Source of the DNA: Welwitschia mirabilis
Taxonomy: Eukaryota; Gnetophyta; Gnetopsida; Welwitschiales
NCBI GenBank assembly: GCA_051453625.1
Contig: JBOZIK010000001.1
Coordinates: 162,284,671-162,321,561 of the forward strand
Direction: 5' to 3'
Length of the DNA stretch: 36,891 bases
The translations under genes and the position numbers were made by a program. Below are positions 22,261-33,900 of this stretch, piece after piece; within the stretch, counting starts at the first letter, position 1; every line of letters begins with the position of its first letter. A model generated the notes under the pieces. That model did not search any database. It worked only from the letters and a program-made list of their open reading frames with translations, and was not told the origin of the DNA.

Positions 22261-23321
22261 TGTTGTGCTACCAATTTATAATTATTTGAGGGGGTTTTAT
22301 GAGTTGTTTTATAGGACTTTTATACAGGTTTAATTCTTAGGATTTTAGAGATACAAGTGGAAATCTCAGAAAAGTGTGATTCTTATCCATATTTTATGCA
22401 CTAAAGGCACTTTCTGATACACAGAGCTTTGAAGAAGGATTATCGACAAAAATACTAAAGTTCTATTCAAGAAAACAATGAAAGAAGACTATTGTCCCCA
22501 CGACAGGAAGGACGATGACTGCTGACGTGGACTATTGAGTCATCATTTTGAGAATATTTTATAATGTAATTTTCATCCCCACTGTCATCCAGATGACATC
22601 CCAAATGACACTATCATGTAACTGACTCTAACAAATTCCCTGGACCGTTTTGTCTGTTACTGAGTTGTAAAGGAGCGTGCCTTGCTGCACCTATCATTTG
22701 TCCTTTTCTGCTGTATTTTCTTATAAATAAGACCTCCCTCGACTCTCCTCCTCATCTTCTTTGCATAAAAAATTCTCATTATAGGAGATCGAAGGGCAAG
22801 AGATCCATCTTGAGCATTGCAAAAAGACGTGCACTCAGTGAAGGGCTATGTATCTTCCACTGAGACACAGTTGTTTTGTAATCAAGATGCTTGTTACTCT
22901 TTAATACAAAAACATTGCTTTGTTTTATTTACATATTTGCATTGTAGATTCTTTGATGACCCTTATAGTCTATGTTTCCTTTAATCTAGTGATAATTTCT
23001 TGGGTGATATAGATTATTAAGGGCAATCTTTGTTAAGGCTGAAAGTAAGTAAAGTTAGTTCATTTTGCATTTGCATTTAAAATAGTTGCATCTTGCATCT
23101 TGCATTGCATATTTATTTCCTTGCATTATTCTTTATTTCTAGTTCCTAGTATTATTTTACAAAGAAACCTGAGTCTCATATGCATAGACTTCAATAACAT
23201 ATGATATTTCAGGTCTACTTCCACTCATACTAGTGTGTTGTATTATGCAAGATATTTATTTATTTTTTAATTAACAGAATCCTTTTGAGCCTAAGAACTT
23301 ACATAAACACACACCGTAACA
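22261..23321 (+). mobile_element. Solo LTR 2 (1061 bp), plus orientation
   Basis: Starts TGTTGTGCTACC and ends CACCGTAACA (TG...CA), flanked by a perfect ATTAT duplication. TTATAAATAAG at 22721-22731 is a promoter-like TATA box, 459 bp from the left end, followed by a CpG-containing leader. A TTGCAT-rich tract (about 23064-23135) lies in U5. Termini, U3 length and U5 tract match solo LTR 1 in its minus orientation, so they are one family. More CpG survives here than in LTR 1 (GACGTG, CGACAGG, CCCTCGAC), consistent with a younger insertion. No coding region. Gypsy-type is likely from size and 5-bp duplication but is not proven. Confidence 0.88.
22721..22731 (+). promoter_or_regulatory. TATA box of solo LTR 2
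   Basis: TTATAAATAAG followed after ~30 bp by a C/T-rich stretch with CTCCTCATC, as expected around a retrotransposon U3/R start. The equivalent CTTATAAATAG in LTR 1 sits at the same distance from its end. Confidence 0.6.
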
Positions 23322-23326
23322 ATTAT
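23322..23326. repeat. Right target-site duplication of solo LTR 2 (ATTAT)
   Basis: Exact partner of 22256-22260. Confidence 0.85.
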
Positions 23327-23700
23327 TTTTTAGGTTATTTTCCTTGTTGAGTTTTTACTTCTTTTTTTTTTAATTTTTTAAAGGAATGAAGCCCATTTTC
23401 CTTTTCTTTTTCTTTTTGTAGTTGCTTCTTCAGGCTTTTCAAAGTCGATATTATCTTGTGCAAGACTGTTTCACTCTTTCTCTTACCTCCTCTCATCTGA
23501 TTGATGCTACTTCAACTTCTCTTTTGTTTGCTTTGCTTATTTCTCTTATTAGTCATATTGTTTAGGTTCTTCATCTTTTGCTACTTTGTCCTAGTATCAT
23601 TACTACTAGAAGAGGGTCCTAGCTCTCCCAACCTAAGACCCTTCTTCCTTATCAGTAGCTTCACCCCAATAAAAACTACAAATAAAAATTTCTAGCTATG
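23327..23700. other. Spacer or LINE 3' region with T-rich tracts
   Basis: A T10 run at 23362-23371 and T-rich stretches to about 23420 could be the complement of the poly-A tail of the minus-strand LINE that follows, with 23380-23700 as its 3' UTR. No target duplication was found to confirm this. Confidence 0.35.
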
Positions 23701-23779
23701 AAATTAGATGCAAGTATCATTGCAGATGTTTTAGCTTTAGTTTTTATGTGAGGAATTTAGAAAATTTGATGTAGCTTTC

Positions 23780-24300
23780 CTCTTGTAATGGTAATAAAAA
23801 AATAAATATAATCATTGAAGTTTAAAAGGTTACTATTTTGAATAAGAAATTGATTCATAAATTTAATAGTTAGTTGTCACTCCTCTTCTAGCTCCATTTT
23901 TTAGATCTACCTTCTGGGTGCACAAGTGGCCTCTTTATCAGAAAAGCATCTACATCATTATAACTAAGGAATGAGGTAAGAATAATCTCTTCTTCTACTC
24001 TAAAGTTGATCACTTAAGCTAATAGTACCTATATGATGTCATATGTTTTTCCAGTGAACTTGAGCTTGTCTTCTAGAAAGAAGTTTTTTATGTGTATAAA
24101 TGAATCCCCCTTTATAATGGTAATCCTTTCCCATTATATTTCTAACATGTGGCCCTAGAGGGATTTATATATCCTAAAGTTTTTCAAATTATCTAGTTCT
24201 TCACATGAGTGAGCTTCCATTACAGTCTAGATAGTCTTGAAATTTTGTTTAATGGCTGCTACAAGGTCCTTGGTGGTATATTTATATTACTAAAAATTTT
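23780..24300 (-). pseudogene. LINE RNase H-like C-terminal domain
   Basis: A minus frame with isolated stops reads EELDNLKNFRIYKSL, ITIIKGDSFIHIKNF (family: VIIEGDS), DII-VLLA-VINFRVEEE and SYNDVDAFL (family: N..AD.LA). The order and spacing fit the C-terminal part of an RNase H fold carried by some plant L1 elements. Its N-terminal DG motif is not seen. Confidence 0.65.
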
Positions 24301-24315
24301 CCTATTTGTAGCTAT

Positions 24316-24675
24316 CTAAATGTACCATAACAATATACTAATAATTCCACCTACCATCCATTTAATGTTCTTATAAGAAACTTGTGTGAAGAATCTCCTC
24401 CCATACCTCCATAGCAAAACATCATGAGTTGAATAGGTTTTAAATTGTTTCATCCCCTTTTCTACCCCCCTAACTGCACCTAAACAAGTTGAATAAATCA
24501 TGCTAACATGTAATCCCCTTCTTTGTAGTACCACTATTATTAAGATCTTATCATAATTGGTGTGTTTCCTCCATAAACTTATCTTTCTAGATTCTCTCAT
24601 TTGATTTGTTCCTATGATATTTTTTAAATCATTAATTCTTTTCCCCATTAATTTACCTCCTTCCATCTTCCACAT
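24316..24675 (-). pseudogene. LINE zf-RVT domain (open 119-codon stretch)
   Basis: An uninterrupted frame in a relic otherwise full of stops. KISLWRKHTN and LQRRGLHVSMIYSTC match the zf-RVT pattern (F-W...N..P....L..RG...S..C..C) after the RT of plant LINEs. The region after STC no longer shows the HLF-C half. The open frame is more likely chance survival than function. Confidence 0.7.
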
Positions 24676-25499
24676 GTATAAGCCATCTTTTTATTTAAAA
24701 CATGCCACTTTTCTTAACTTTTTTATCTAATTTATTGTTATGTCAATCTCAATATTCTTACTCTATATTAATTGACTTTAAAAATAGATTTTCACCCTGT
24801 CTCCATAATGTTGTGAGAGCCATGCTATCATTTTATTTTACATGCCTCTCTTTTGGGGACTATGCCCTCCTAAGAATTTTAAATGCTAGAAAGTTAGTTT
24901 TCTTTCACAAATTTCCTAATTTTTCAGTTCCTTCAAACTCTCTACCCCTCTATACATTTCTTTTTAAAAATAGAAGTTCCCTCTTTTTAGGTTTTATAAC
25001 TTTTACCTTTTTCTTATTAAGTTTATCTAGAGTACTTTTCCCTTTGCTTCAACCCAGCGAGAAGTATAGTTTGAGAAGTAAAAATCATATATTGGATTGT
25101 GTAGATTCTACATCCCATTGCTTCTATAGGTTTAGCTATATTACTTCATTTTGCTTCATGAATGCAAAGAAAGTTTTTAATTACCTAACTTAATCCATTC
25201 TTTACCTCTCTAGAAGAACTCAGACTAAGCTCTGTATTTAGTAATAGAACTAAGATAGTAATTGGTAAGAATAATTTTTTCCTTTCTTGATAGAAAATAG
25301 TGACTAAGCTACTATATTTATTTTTAATATTTTCGATTAAATCCCTCCAAGTACTTATTCTTTTCATTTGAAAAGATCTTTATTTTCTCTTTTTAAAATT
25401 CATAGGATTTTTAAAATAGCCTTCTATATGCTTACATACATAGTTTAGAAATAAAATCTTGATTTCCTTTAGTTAATTGCTAGACCTATATTTAACCCA

Positions 25500-26400
25500 A
25501 AAAAAAAAAATTTCTTGAAGGCCTCTTTTAACAGTAGAAACATCTCTCATGTCTAAATGTACATAAATAAAGGTATCATTTGTAATGTGATTAAATAAAA
25601 TCCTTTCTCCATCTATTTTTATTTCTTTAACTCTTGCTTATTTTAAATAGTCCTGCATACAATGTAGTAAGATAATAAAAATATATAGGGATCATAGATC
25701 CCCAAATTTAAGTCTTTTTATTAGTTCATAATAGATGTATTATACTTCATTCATCTTTAGATTAATGTAGGTAAATTCCTACATATCCAATAAGATCTGC
25801 AAACTTTATATTAAAGCATTTTGCTAGAAAAGTTTCCCCTCGCATACTTGATGCCACCAAATCATAAAATTCAAAATATCCAACTTTAAGAAATAGACAT
25901 CTGTTTTGGTCATTTTATAAAGAATGAAATAGTTCATGAGTAAGAATCACTTTATCTTGAATGATTCTGGAGGATTAAAAAACCACATTATTTTGAATAA
26001 ATCACTGATGAAATAAAATTTCTTAATCTTGAAACTCGTACATTTATAGAAAGTTTGTATATAACATTATAAAATCCTAGAGGCTTAAAATATTTGACAT
26101 CAAAGATATCCTTTCTTTCTGAAACCATGATGATGCTTGGATTATTCCATTTTCATGGAAATTTTCCTTACATAATGACTTCTTTAAATGCTTCTTCAAT
26201 AAAAGGATTAATGTTGGCTAGTATTCTCTAAAAAATTCCAGTATTCATCCATTAAGATTCGGGATATTATTATTTTTCATGCTATCTGAAGTTTATTTTA
26301 TTCTTCTTACTTTTAAATTTATTATAAAGTTTTGGCCTTGGAAAGTATTAGTAGACTTACAGTTCTTATTTTCTTTTATTCCCATTGACTTTTTAACATG
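25500..26400 (-). pseudogene. LINE reverse transcriptase domain
   Basis: One minus frame over about 25530-25740 reads GDL-SLYIF, CMQDYL, ARVKEIKIDGERILFNHI, TNDTFIYVHLD. The order matches the QGDPLSP...FADDT blocks of LINE RT. ADD has become TND, which removes a metal-binding Asp. The N-terminal RT blocks toward 26400 are too decayed to place. Confidence 0.8.
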
Positions 26401-26879
26401 GTATTAAAACCCTTGGGAATGTCTTCTCCTTCCACCTTCATGCCCCTTTATTATATTAAATTTATGTTATTATGTTCTTTATTTAATTAACTATTTTATA
26501 GAATAAATCTATGTTCTTATTACCTTTCTTAGTTCTTATTATTTTGAACCTCTACTTCTAGTGTATCTCATTTTAGATTCTATTCTCTTGCAAACTAAAT
26601 AGCTTATAGAATTCCTCTTCCTATAAATCTTCTCCATTTTCTTGCCTTAACTAAATTATTTTAACTAAATTTTTTTAATTTCCTCCTTGAAGTTCTTTAT
26701 TTTCTTTGGCCTACACCTTCATGGCCACTTCTTTAAAATAATTTTTCTATTTGTCAATATTTCTTCTAGAATATGTATTAGGTTTTCTTCCCTCCACTAT
26801 CATATTTTTTTAGTTCAATTGTCTACCATTGTATCTAAGAGCTAGTCATTCTCAAAAAGAATTAATTATTTTTTTCTTT

Positions 26880-27350
26880 CATTACTTATTACCTCATAAT
26901 TATAGGTCTATGATCTAGACATCATTGTCCCTCTACATCTAATGTCTAAAAATCTTCCGTGGTCTAGCTCTCTCATATAAGCACTTTATTTATTTTGGAC
27001 ATAATTCTTTTATGCCATGCTCTCTTATTAGACCATGTAAATTTTTCTTTACAAAGATTACCTTTAACTAAGTTTATCTACTCTAAACATTTTTAAAAGA
27101 GTTTATACCTGCTAGATTTCATGGAATTCCTTCTTGTTTCTCCTAAGAGAATTAAGTTTGATTAAAATCTTCAATAATAATACATTTTTTTTTCAAGCTT
27201 TTCTTCTTAATTTTTCCCAATACTTTCTGTTGAAGAGTTTCATGATGTAAAACATAGAATTTTATTGATAAGGCTTTATTAATTTCAAAAATTTGATAAC
27301 ATCTTAAAAAATTTAAGTTCTTTATAAAAAGGATAGTTGTATCATCCACT
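26880..27350 (-). pseudogene. LINE apurinic-type endonuclease domain
   Basis: An open run of 65 codons (27152-27349) ends in CIIIEDFNQT, where the family has GDFN; Gly to Glu is one G-to-A change. EKQEGIP, FTWSNKRAWHKRI and CLDHRPIIM follow with stops. The family's enzyme nicks target DNA to prime reverse transcription. The His of DHRPI is kept. Confidence 0.88.
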
Positions 27351-27940
27351 GTTACTATGCTATTATTGAATAAAACATTCCACTACTAAGCAAGAAACTT
27401 AAAAAAAAGAGACTATCTCTAAATTTTATTTCTTATCAACAAACTACCAATGATTTATGTTTTAGTATTATTTCTTTTAAGGTACTACTTTTGATGCTAC
27501 ATCTTACTCCCTTTATATCTTAATTGAGAAGTGTCATTTATTGAGCTTTTTTCTTTCCTCTTCAAAGTAATAAAACTTTTTTATCATTCATTTTCTATAT
27601 TTTTCTTAGCCTTCCTTTGATACTTTATAGCTTTTAATGAGCATCCAACTTATAAGTATAGATTTTACTTTCTAAATATTCACATTATTTAAGTTACTCA
27701 CTCAGCTCTTCTTCTTTATTTTGTTTTCTAACTTTTCTTTTTCATTTTTTTCAAGTTCATACACTAATGTCTTCCACTCATTATTAGTGCTACCATGTTT
27801 TTATTATTCTTTTACTTATTTTTATTTAAACATTGTATTTTTTTTCCTTCTAATTTGGTGGAATCCATCTTTGTCTTTTTTAATTTGGTAGTCATTCATA
27901 TAGTGGTAAAATTTACCATAAGATGCATAGGCTTTCATCT

Positions 27941-27983
27941 TACATGCTTCTTAAGAGTGACTACTCCTCCCACATTTTTTGCA
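27941..27983 (-). other. CCHC zinc knuckle of LINE ORF1
   Basis: The minus strand reads CKKCGRSSHS-EAC, exact spacing C-X2-C-X4-H-X4-C with one stop codon inside. It lies between the DUF4283-like part and the endonuclease, as in plant LINE ORF1-type proteins that bind nucleic acid. Confidence 0.85.
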
Positions 27984-28450
27984 TTATGTCACTTGAGTTA
28001 AGGGAAAAAGAATACTAAGTGACTAATGAAATTAGATTTTTCACATGGGACAAGGATGTTTTCATATTCTAGTTTGACTTTGTTCATTCTATATGAGTGG
28101 CTTATTTTGAATTGTTTAAGTTTCTTTGGGAAGTCTAGATCCATCCAAGCATAGAATTCTGCTTAACACCATTCTTGTACTATTGATATTAATAAAGTCT
28201 AGAATTATTAGTTTTCCAAACTATCCTACTAAGCATTCCATAGAATCTTGATTCCATAGGGTTAGATAGAGGGTTAAACTCAGACCCCTTAGTCTTATCC
28301 AAATATAAATTTTATTAAATATTTTATTAAATTCCTCTCCTATAGTCCATCTACCTAGGACTAATCCACTTGTTTAGAATAAAACTTGAAAAAAAAAATT
28401 TCTTTTCAAACTTAAAAAAATAGCAAATTCTATGATATGTAGAGTTAATC

Positions 28451-30930
28451 CCTATTCATCTAATCACTACCTAATTTCTAAAATCATCCATATCAGGTCT
28501 TGATCTAACTGAGATAAAACACCCTACTAGACTAAAACTACACTTTTAATTTGCCTCCATGCAATTTTCTAAGACAATTCTAAGTTTAAAAACTATAATT
28601 TTTTAGAAAGATATTAACTCTAGTTTTTTCGCGATTGAAGGAAGTAAAAAAAAAAAAAAAAAGAAAAAGTCTGGTCTAAGAAGAACGGGCAAAAAACATA
28701 CCTCTTCCATTTTCTCATATATTTCCCTTTGTAGAAAACCCCTTTTTTTCTTGTTCTGATTCATCCCCTAGCCTAGAAACCTTATTTAGAACCTAGCAAC
28801 TACTTATGCCTTTTACTCTCTCTATTCACCCTTTTCTTTTATAACCTATTTCACAACTTGCTTAAACTTGAAATTTGCTACTACTGATAAGATATGTTTA
28901 TCTTCTAATACTCCCTTTTAAACTCAAGTCATTAATGTATTATTAAAGTTTATGCTCATAACATCTTTTTCTTTTTAATTTTTTTTTAAATTCAATGGTC
29001 AAGATTTTATGAGAAGTATTAAATTTTTTATTATGACATATTAACTTGAGTATCTCTTTCATACTTTTATTATTTTATTTTAATATTTATAGAGTTTTAA
29101 TTGTAGCAAAAAATTCTAATTAATATTCAATGGATAAACTTTTCATTTCTTAATTCTTCCCTTTAAAATTTGATTTCTTTTCATGAAGTAGAAACCTTCT
29201 CTTTTTTCACCTTTTTAATTGTACTTTTGATGTTGTCAAGATTGTTTTTGTTCTAAATTTACATTAAAAGATGAATATTGTTTTCCTTGTTATTATCACA
29301 TTTTTTTTAACATACTTAATTTTCCTAAACTATGATATGCTAGTATCAATTATCCATAACTAGATCATTACATTTGTTAGCCTACAGGTTGCTTATGTGA
29401 TTGTGCCATCTTAATGCTTTGCCATGTAATCTTTGTAAGATAGTTTATCATTCCATGTATAATAAATATAGCTTTTGATTTTGTAACTCTCTTTCTATAT
29501 GATTCTTTCATCTTTACTTATAATGCCTTCTCATTTAAAATGATTATGTCTATACATTAGAGAATTTATACTTTACTCAACATAATTACATAGAGATTAT
29601 ATCTCAATAAATGTCCTGTGTTTGTTGAAGATTGGTTTTCTCTTAAGAGAATTAGTATTTTCACAAGTAGCACTTCTTAGAAATTTGTATTATTTATTTT
29701 TCTATATATTACTTTGTCTTTTTTCTTAATTAATTTCATTCAAACTTAATACACTAATTCTAAAGTTGTGTTTAATGATCTCTTCATCTTTAACATTAGT
29801 TAGTAAGTTTAATGATACACTTATCATCTTTAAAATAACATGAAGTAAAAGAGGTTACATAGATTTGTAAGAAACAAATTACTCTATTCCATTTCATTTA
29901 CTATAATTTACATATATTATTAATGACAAAAATTATAGAGGTAATAATATACATAAAAAAGTAGAATACAAGATTACACAAGAATTATTAGATCTTGTTT
30001 GCTTATGTTTGTTTGTGATTTTGTAGCATTACTTTATTCATTTCCAACTTTTTCCATTGTTTAAGTTACTTGTTTACACTTGGTAGTTTTACATATATGG
30101 ACCCTTTAATAAATAATATATTTTAAGGTTATAAATACCATTATTATTACTAAAATATTGTTAATCAAGTTTTATCCTTATAATTTTCAAAGTAATAATT
30201 CAAAGCACCGATTATTGGTACCTTAATTATAGGTCATCCTCATATTTTCAACTGTCATGGAAGCTAAATAGTAGAACAAAATTGACATCACTAACCAAAC
30301 CACTAGTGTCATGCGTGTTCTTAGGAGGAATGAATCTTAGGAGAAACGAGTTATGAAATAGTAGATAAATTGCTAAGTTACCCTTAGAACCTCAAGCTTA
30401 AGTTATTTTAATTAGTTAAGTTAATAAATTGAAGCTTAATAAGACCAAGTATTACATAAGTATATCTCTTAGCCTTATATCAATGTAATTTACACCTAAT
30501 TAAGGCTCTAAAAGAAAATCCTACTTCAAGGACCAATCATCATTTGATTAATGCTATCTTTTGAATCTAACCCATTCTTTCATTTAATTTAAATCTATTC
30601 ATCATATAATTAGATTTCTTTAATTTTAGATCTAAACTTCTTATTACAATGATAAAAGCTTATTTCATCATGAACTTCTAACCCTATCCTCTACCTCCCT
30701 TGGTATGAGGAAATGATTGATTCATGAGGCATCTGTCTTGCCAAATGTAAGTATTTATTTTATACTAAATTAATATTTCTTATAGTGTTTACATTAATAA
30801 TGAATGTATGTTGATCTATGATTGGATTTATTGTTGCTTCTATCTTTAATACAATTATGATTACTAATTATGTAATAGTACATCTTGAATGTTCTTTCAT
30901 ATTTATCATGATAGGCTTTAATTATTTATT
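28451..30930. other. AT-rich spacer, no gene seen
   Basis: Includes an A17 tract (28646-28662). The LINE 5' end and the 3' part of the gypsy element (after integrase) probably lie here, but no LTR or target duplication could be recognised. Nothing else is supported. Confidence 0.5.
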
Positions 30931-30939
30931 TTTGGATTT

Positions 30940-31560
30940 TATAGCTTTGTTATCTTGATTTATAATCTCTTCTAGTTCAGTTAGGTCAATCTCGCTAAGT
31001 TCAAATGCTTCACTAAGATTTGCATTAATCTATTTAATGGACCAAAAAGTTTTATGTTCAATTTCTAGAGGAATGTAACAAGATTTTTGAGAAAGAAGTC
31101 TCTAGGTTTACATTTCAATGAAGGTTTTATAGACATCCTAATAGGCCCAAAAAACATCATTTAAGTAGAGAGACCAATCCTTTCTATCAAAATTCATTGT
31201 TTTATAGTTGGTATGGCTTCACACCACTTAATAATGTAGCCTACACATGTACAAATCAATGTATATCAGTATTCAAAAGATGAAGAAAATGGCCCAAAAA
31301 AGTCTATATCCCAAAAGTCAAACAGTTCACTTTCAAGAAGAGAGGAAAAGGACATCCTATCTCTATTTTTAATGCTTACTAAGCATTGGAATTTATTATA
31401 AGATTTATAATGTTCATAGGCATCTTTGAAGAGACTTGATGAACATAGTCCAAACTAAAAGATTTTATGAGAATTTTTTTTCTTGTAGTAAAAAACTAAC
31501 ACCCAGACACTCCATCATATGCAAACTTTAAGACATTTGAGCTTCTAGATTATGGAATGC
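30940..31560 (-). pseudogene. Gypsy integrase with internal deletion
   Basis: The N-terminal zinc region and the first core block (LFDFWDIDFFGPF, with the first catalytic Asp) run to KWCEAIPT at about 31207. The next readable block is MNFDRKDWSLYLND at about 31165-31190. In the family about 80-90 residues lie between these, including the second Asp and the Glu; they are absent. The C-terminal part (EIEHKTFWSIK, ELEEI) is present. Confidence 0.85.
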
Positions 31561-32299
31561 ACCTATAAATGTTATGGTGCAAAGCAATATTTTAACAAAT
31601 AAGGATGGTCCCAAATTCATTCATTTACTTTTTGCAAGAATCATTTTTTATTTTGAATATTGTAATGATCAAGTAATTTTTGAGTAACAAGATAAATATA
31701 CTAAGGTTCCTCTTACAAAGCTATACTATGCTCATCAAAAATGAGTCATTTATAGATATTAAGTCAAATGAACAAAGAGAGCATGACCTAATCTGAGTTA
31801 AATAATTAGCAACTACATTGCTAACTCCTTTCTTATCCTTGATTTTGAGGTTAAACTCTTGTAAAAGTAGGATCCATCACATTAATCTAGCTTTGGATAC
31901 CTTCATATCCAGCAGGCATTTAAAAGTAGAATGATTAGTAAAGACAATGGTTTTTTTACTTATAAAATATGATCTAATTTTTTTAAGGTAAAACTACTAG
32001 TAATAACTCTCTTTTGGTTATCTGATTTAACTAATAACCTTATAAAGTCTTTATTACATAGTAAATAACATACGGTTTACCATATTTTCTATATCCTGAT
32101 ATTACGCCTATAACATAATTTCTTAAGTCACATAATAAATCAAAATAAGATGACTAATTATGAGGTTGTAAGATAAGAGATGAAGTAAGATGAAATTTGA
32201 GTATTTCAAAGGTGTTATTGCATTTAGAATACCTATCGAAAGATGTATCATTAGTAAAAATACTATTCAAGAGTTTTAAGATTTTTAAAAAGTCTTGGA

Positions 32300-33000
32300 T
32301 AAGTCTTCTATAATAATTAACATGTCCAAGAAAAGACCTAATGTTCTAAATGCTTTTAGGAAAAGAAAGATGAGTTATGAGTTACATCTTAGTAGGGTCC
32401 ATTTCTTTCCCATGCTTAAAAATTATATGTCCCAAAATATTACCTTTTGCAACCATGAAATGACATTTCTTATAGTTAAGAATAAGTCTTTCTATTCACA
32501 ATGTACAAAAAAAAGTTTCAAATGATGTTGAAGATAGAAAAATCATCTATAGAAACTTTAATGAATTCTTCAGTTATATTAGATAAAATTCTCATCATGT
32601 ACCATTGGAAGGTAGCTGGGGAATTACATTAAAAAAAAGGACATTTCCTTATAAGACAAGGTTCTAAAGGGGCTTATAAAGATTTCATTTTCTTCGTCTT
32701 TAGGGATAGTTGCTATTTGATTATATCTTGAATATCTATCTAAGAAATAGTAATACTCATGACTTGGTGATTGTTTCCAAGATTTAGTCAATAAAGGATA
32801 AATAAAAATAGTCCTTATGAGTCACAATGTTTAGTTCTCTATAGTTAATGCATATTCTCCATTCCACTTTCTACTATAATTAGAATTAACTCATTATTTT
32901 CATTTTTAATAATAGTAATTTAAAACCTTTTAAGAATGACTTATATGAGACTCATCATTGACTATCATAAATTAGATAAATAATCTTAGCATTTAGTAAC
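32300..33000 (-). pseudogene. Gypsy reverse transcriptase
   Basis: Catalytic Asp in FLDRYS and the two Asp of SIDDF (family FMDDF) are retained, although frameshifts near 32600-32660 and stops break the frame. The enzyme would copy element RNA into DNA. Confidence 0.9.
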
Positions 33001-33559
33001 TTAAGGAATTCATTTATTACTATTTCATCAATATGAGAATTAAGTCTATGTTGAGGTTTTTCACTAGGATTAGCATTTTATTCCAAATTAATTTTATATA
33101 TACATAAAGTGGAATTGATTTCTTTTAGATTTTAAATAGTCCATCCTAGAGCTTTTTATGTTGTTTAAGAATAAAAATCAAGTCTTCTTTAGAACTTGAT
33201 AATTTTGAAGAGACAACTAAGATAAGAATTATTATCTCCTAGGAATGCATATTTTACACCTGTAGGAAGAGGGTTACGTTCAACATTGGAAACATACTCT
33301 TCATTAAAAAGTTATTTTTCTGATGTAACCATAAATGTTTAAATTTAACTTTCCATTTTGATTGTTATGATTAAAATTCTTATAAATAGTAAGTGCTAGT
33401 TCTTCATGAGGTATATGTAGTGGATGATCTCCTAAGGATGATAAAAACTAAATAATCTTGTCTTCATGAATTTTAATAAATTTAAAATATTCTATGTCAT
33501 CTATATAGCTCTTTTTATTGATATTAAGAATTTGTAACTTAGTATTCATGTTTTTAAAT

Positions 33560-33900
33560 GGTATTTTTGCTACTTCATTCCTATAGTTAATTAGATAACT
33601 AGAGGTTCTCAGGAATGATCTTCCTAAGATAGGGGGGATCCTCTTGGATTGTCTTCCATTTCTAAGACTATAAATTCAATTAGGTACTAGAATTTATTAA
33701 CTTGCACTAGAACATCTACTTCTCTAACTTTGGGAATTTTAGTTCAGTAATTTGCAAGTTATAGAGTTATTCTAGTTCTTCTTAGTCTTTCCAATCCAAG
33801 TTATTTACATAATGTATATGGCATTATATTTACATTAGCTATCAAATATAACAAGGGTTTATCAATTCTTTAGTTACCCATGACATATGAAGTTATTACG
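33560..33900 (-). pseudogene. Gypsy aspartic protease, C-terminal part
   Basis: The IMPYTLCK, LGLERLRRTRITL, VLVQVNKF, FIVLEMED and ILGRSFL blocks follow the pattern of plant gypsy proteases. The catalytic D(S/T)GA is shifted out of readable frame to the right. Confidence 0.8.

Larger units (their letters stand above)
23700..28450 (-). mobile_element. Decayed near full-length L1-type LINE (ORF1, endonuclease, RT, zf-RVT, RNase H)
   Basis: Minus-strand translation gives the plant L1 order from right to left. ORF1 part: DUF4283-like WIRLRGLSL (28275-28301) to about 28100, then a CCHC knuckle. Endonuclease: EDFNQT (GDFN in the family, about 27160-27175), FTWSNKR (27020-27042) and DHRPI (about 26895-26915). 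RT: GDL-SLYIF (about 25700) and NDT at 25572-25583 in place of ADDT. The C-terminal RT part is near 24800-25050. zf-RVT: 24316-24675, and RNase H below 24300. Stops and frameshifts make it inactive, and loss of an RT catalytic Asp would also inactivate it. Unusually, RNase H is kept, a trait of some plant L1 lineages. Confidence 0.9.
30930..33900 (-). mobile_element. Ty3-gypsy retrotransposon pol relic (protease, RT, RNase H, integrase)
   Basis: Minus-strand order from right to left. Protease: LCK-LGLERLRRTRITL, VDVLVQVNKF, IPPILGRSFLRTSS (about 33610-33640). RT: INYRELN (about 32850), YYYFLDRYSRYNQI (32704-32763), SPATFQWYMMRI, then SIDDFSIF (32521-32563). RNase H end: WILLLQEFNLKIKDKKG and VVANYLTQIR (about 31790-31890). 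Integrase: ELFDFWDIDFFGPFSSSFEY (about 31265-31325) and KDWSLYLNDVFWAY (about 31110-31175). The wording is closest to plant Athila/Tat-type gypsy proteins as I recall them. Many stops and shifts; gag and LTRs not identified. Confidence 0.93.

Noticed and set aside
23501-23695. 64-codon plus frame, Leu/Phe-rich
   Set aside because: Pyrimidine-rich tract next to the probable LINE 3' end; no start context or family match.
24702-25193. 163-codon plus frame, Phe/Leu/Ser-rich
   Set aside because: It is antisense to the LINE RT C-terminal region. A T-rich strand in AT-rich DNA gives Phe/Leu/Ser-rich frames by chance.
27795-28001. 68-codon plus frame
   Set aside because: Antisense to the LINE CCHC knuckle region.
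32295-32525. 76-codon plus frame
   Set aside because: Antisense to the gypsy RT, whose minus reading matches the family.
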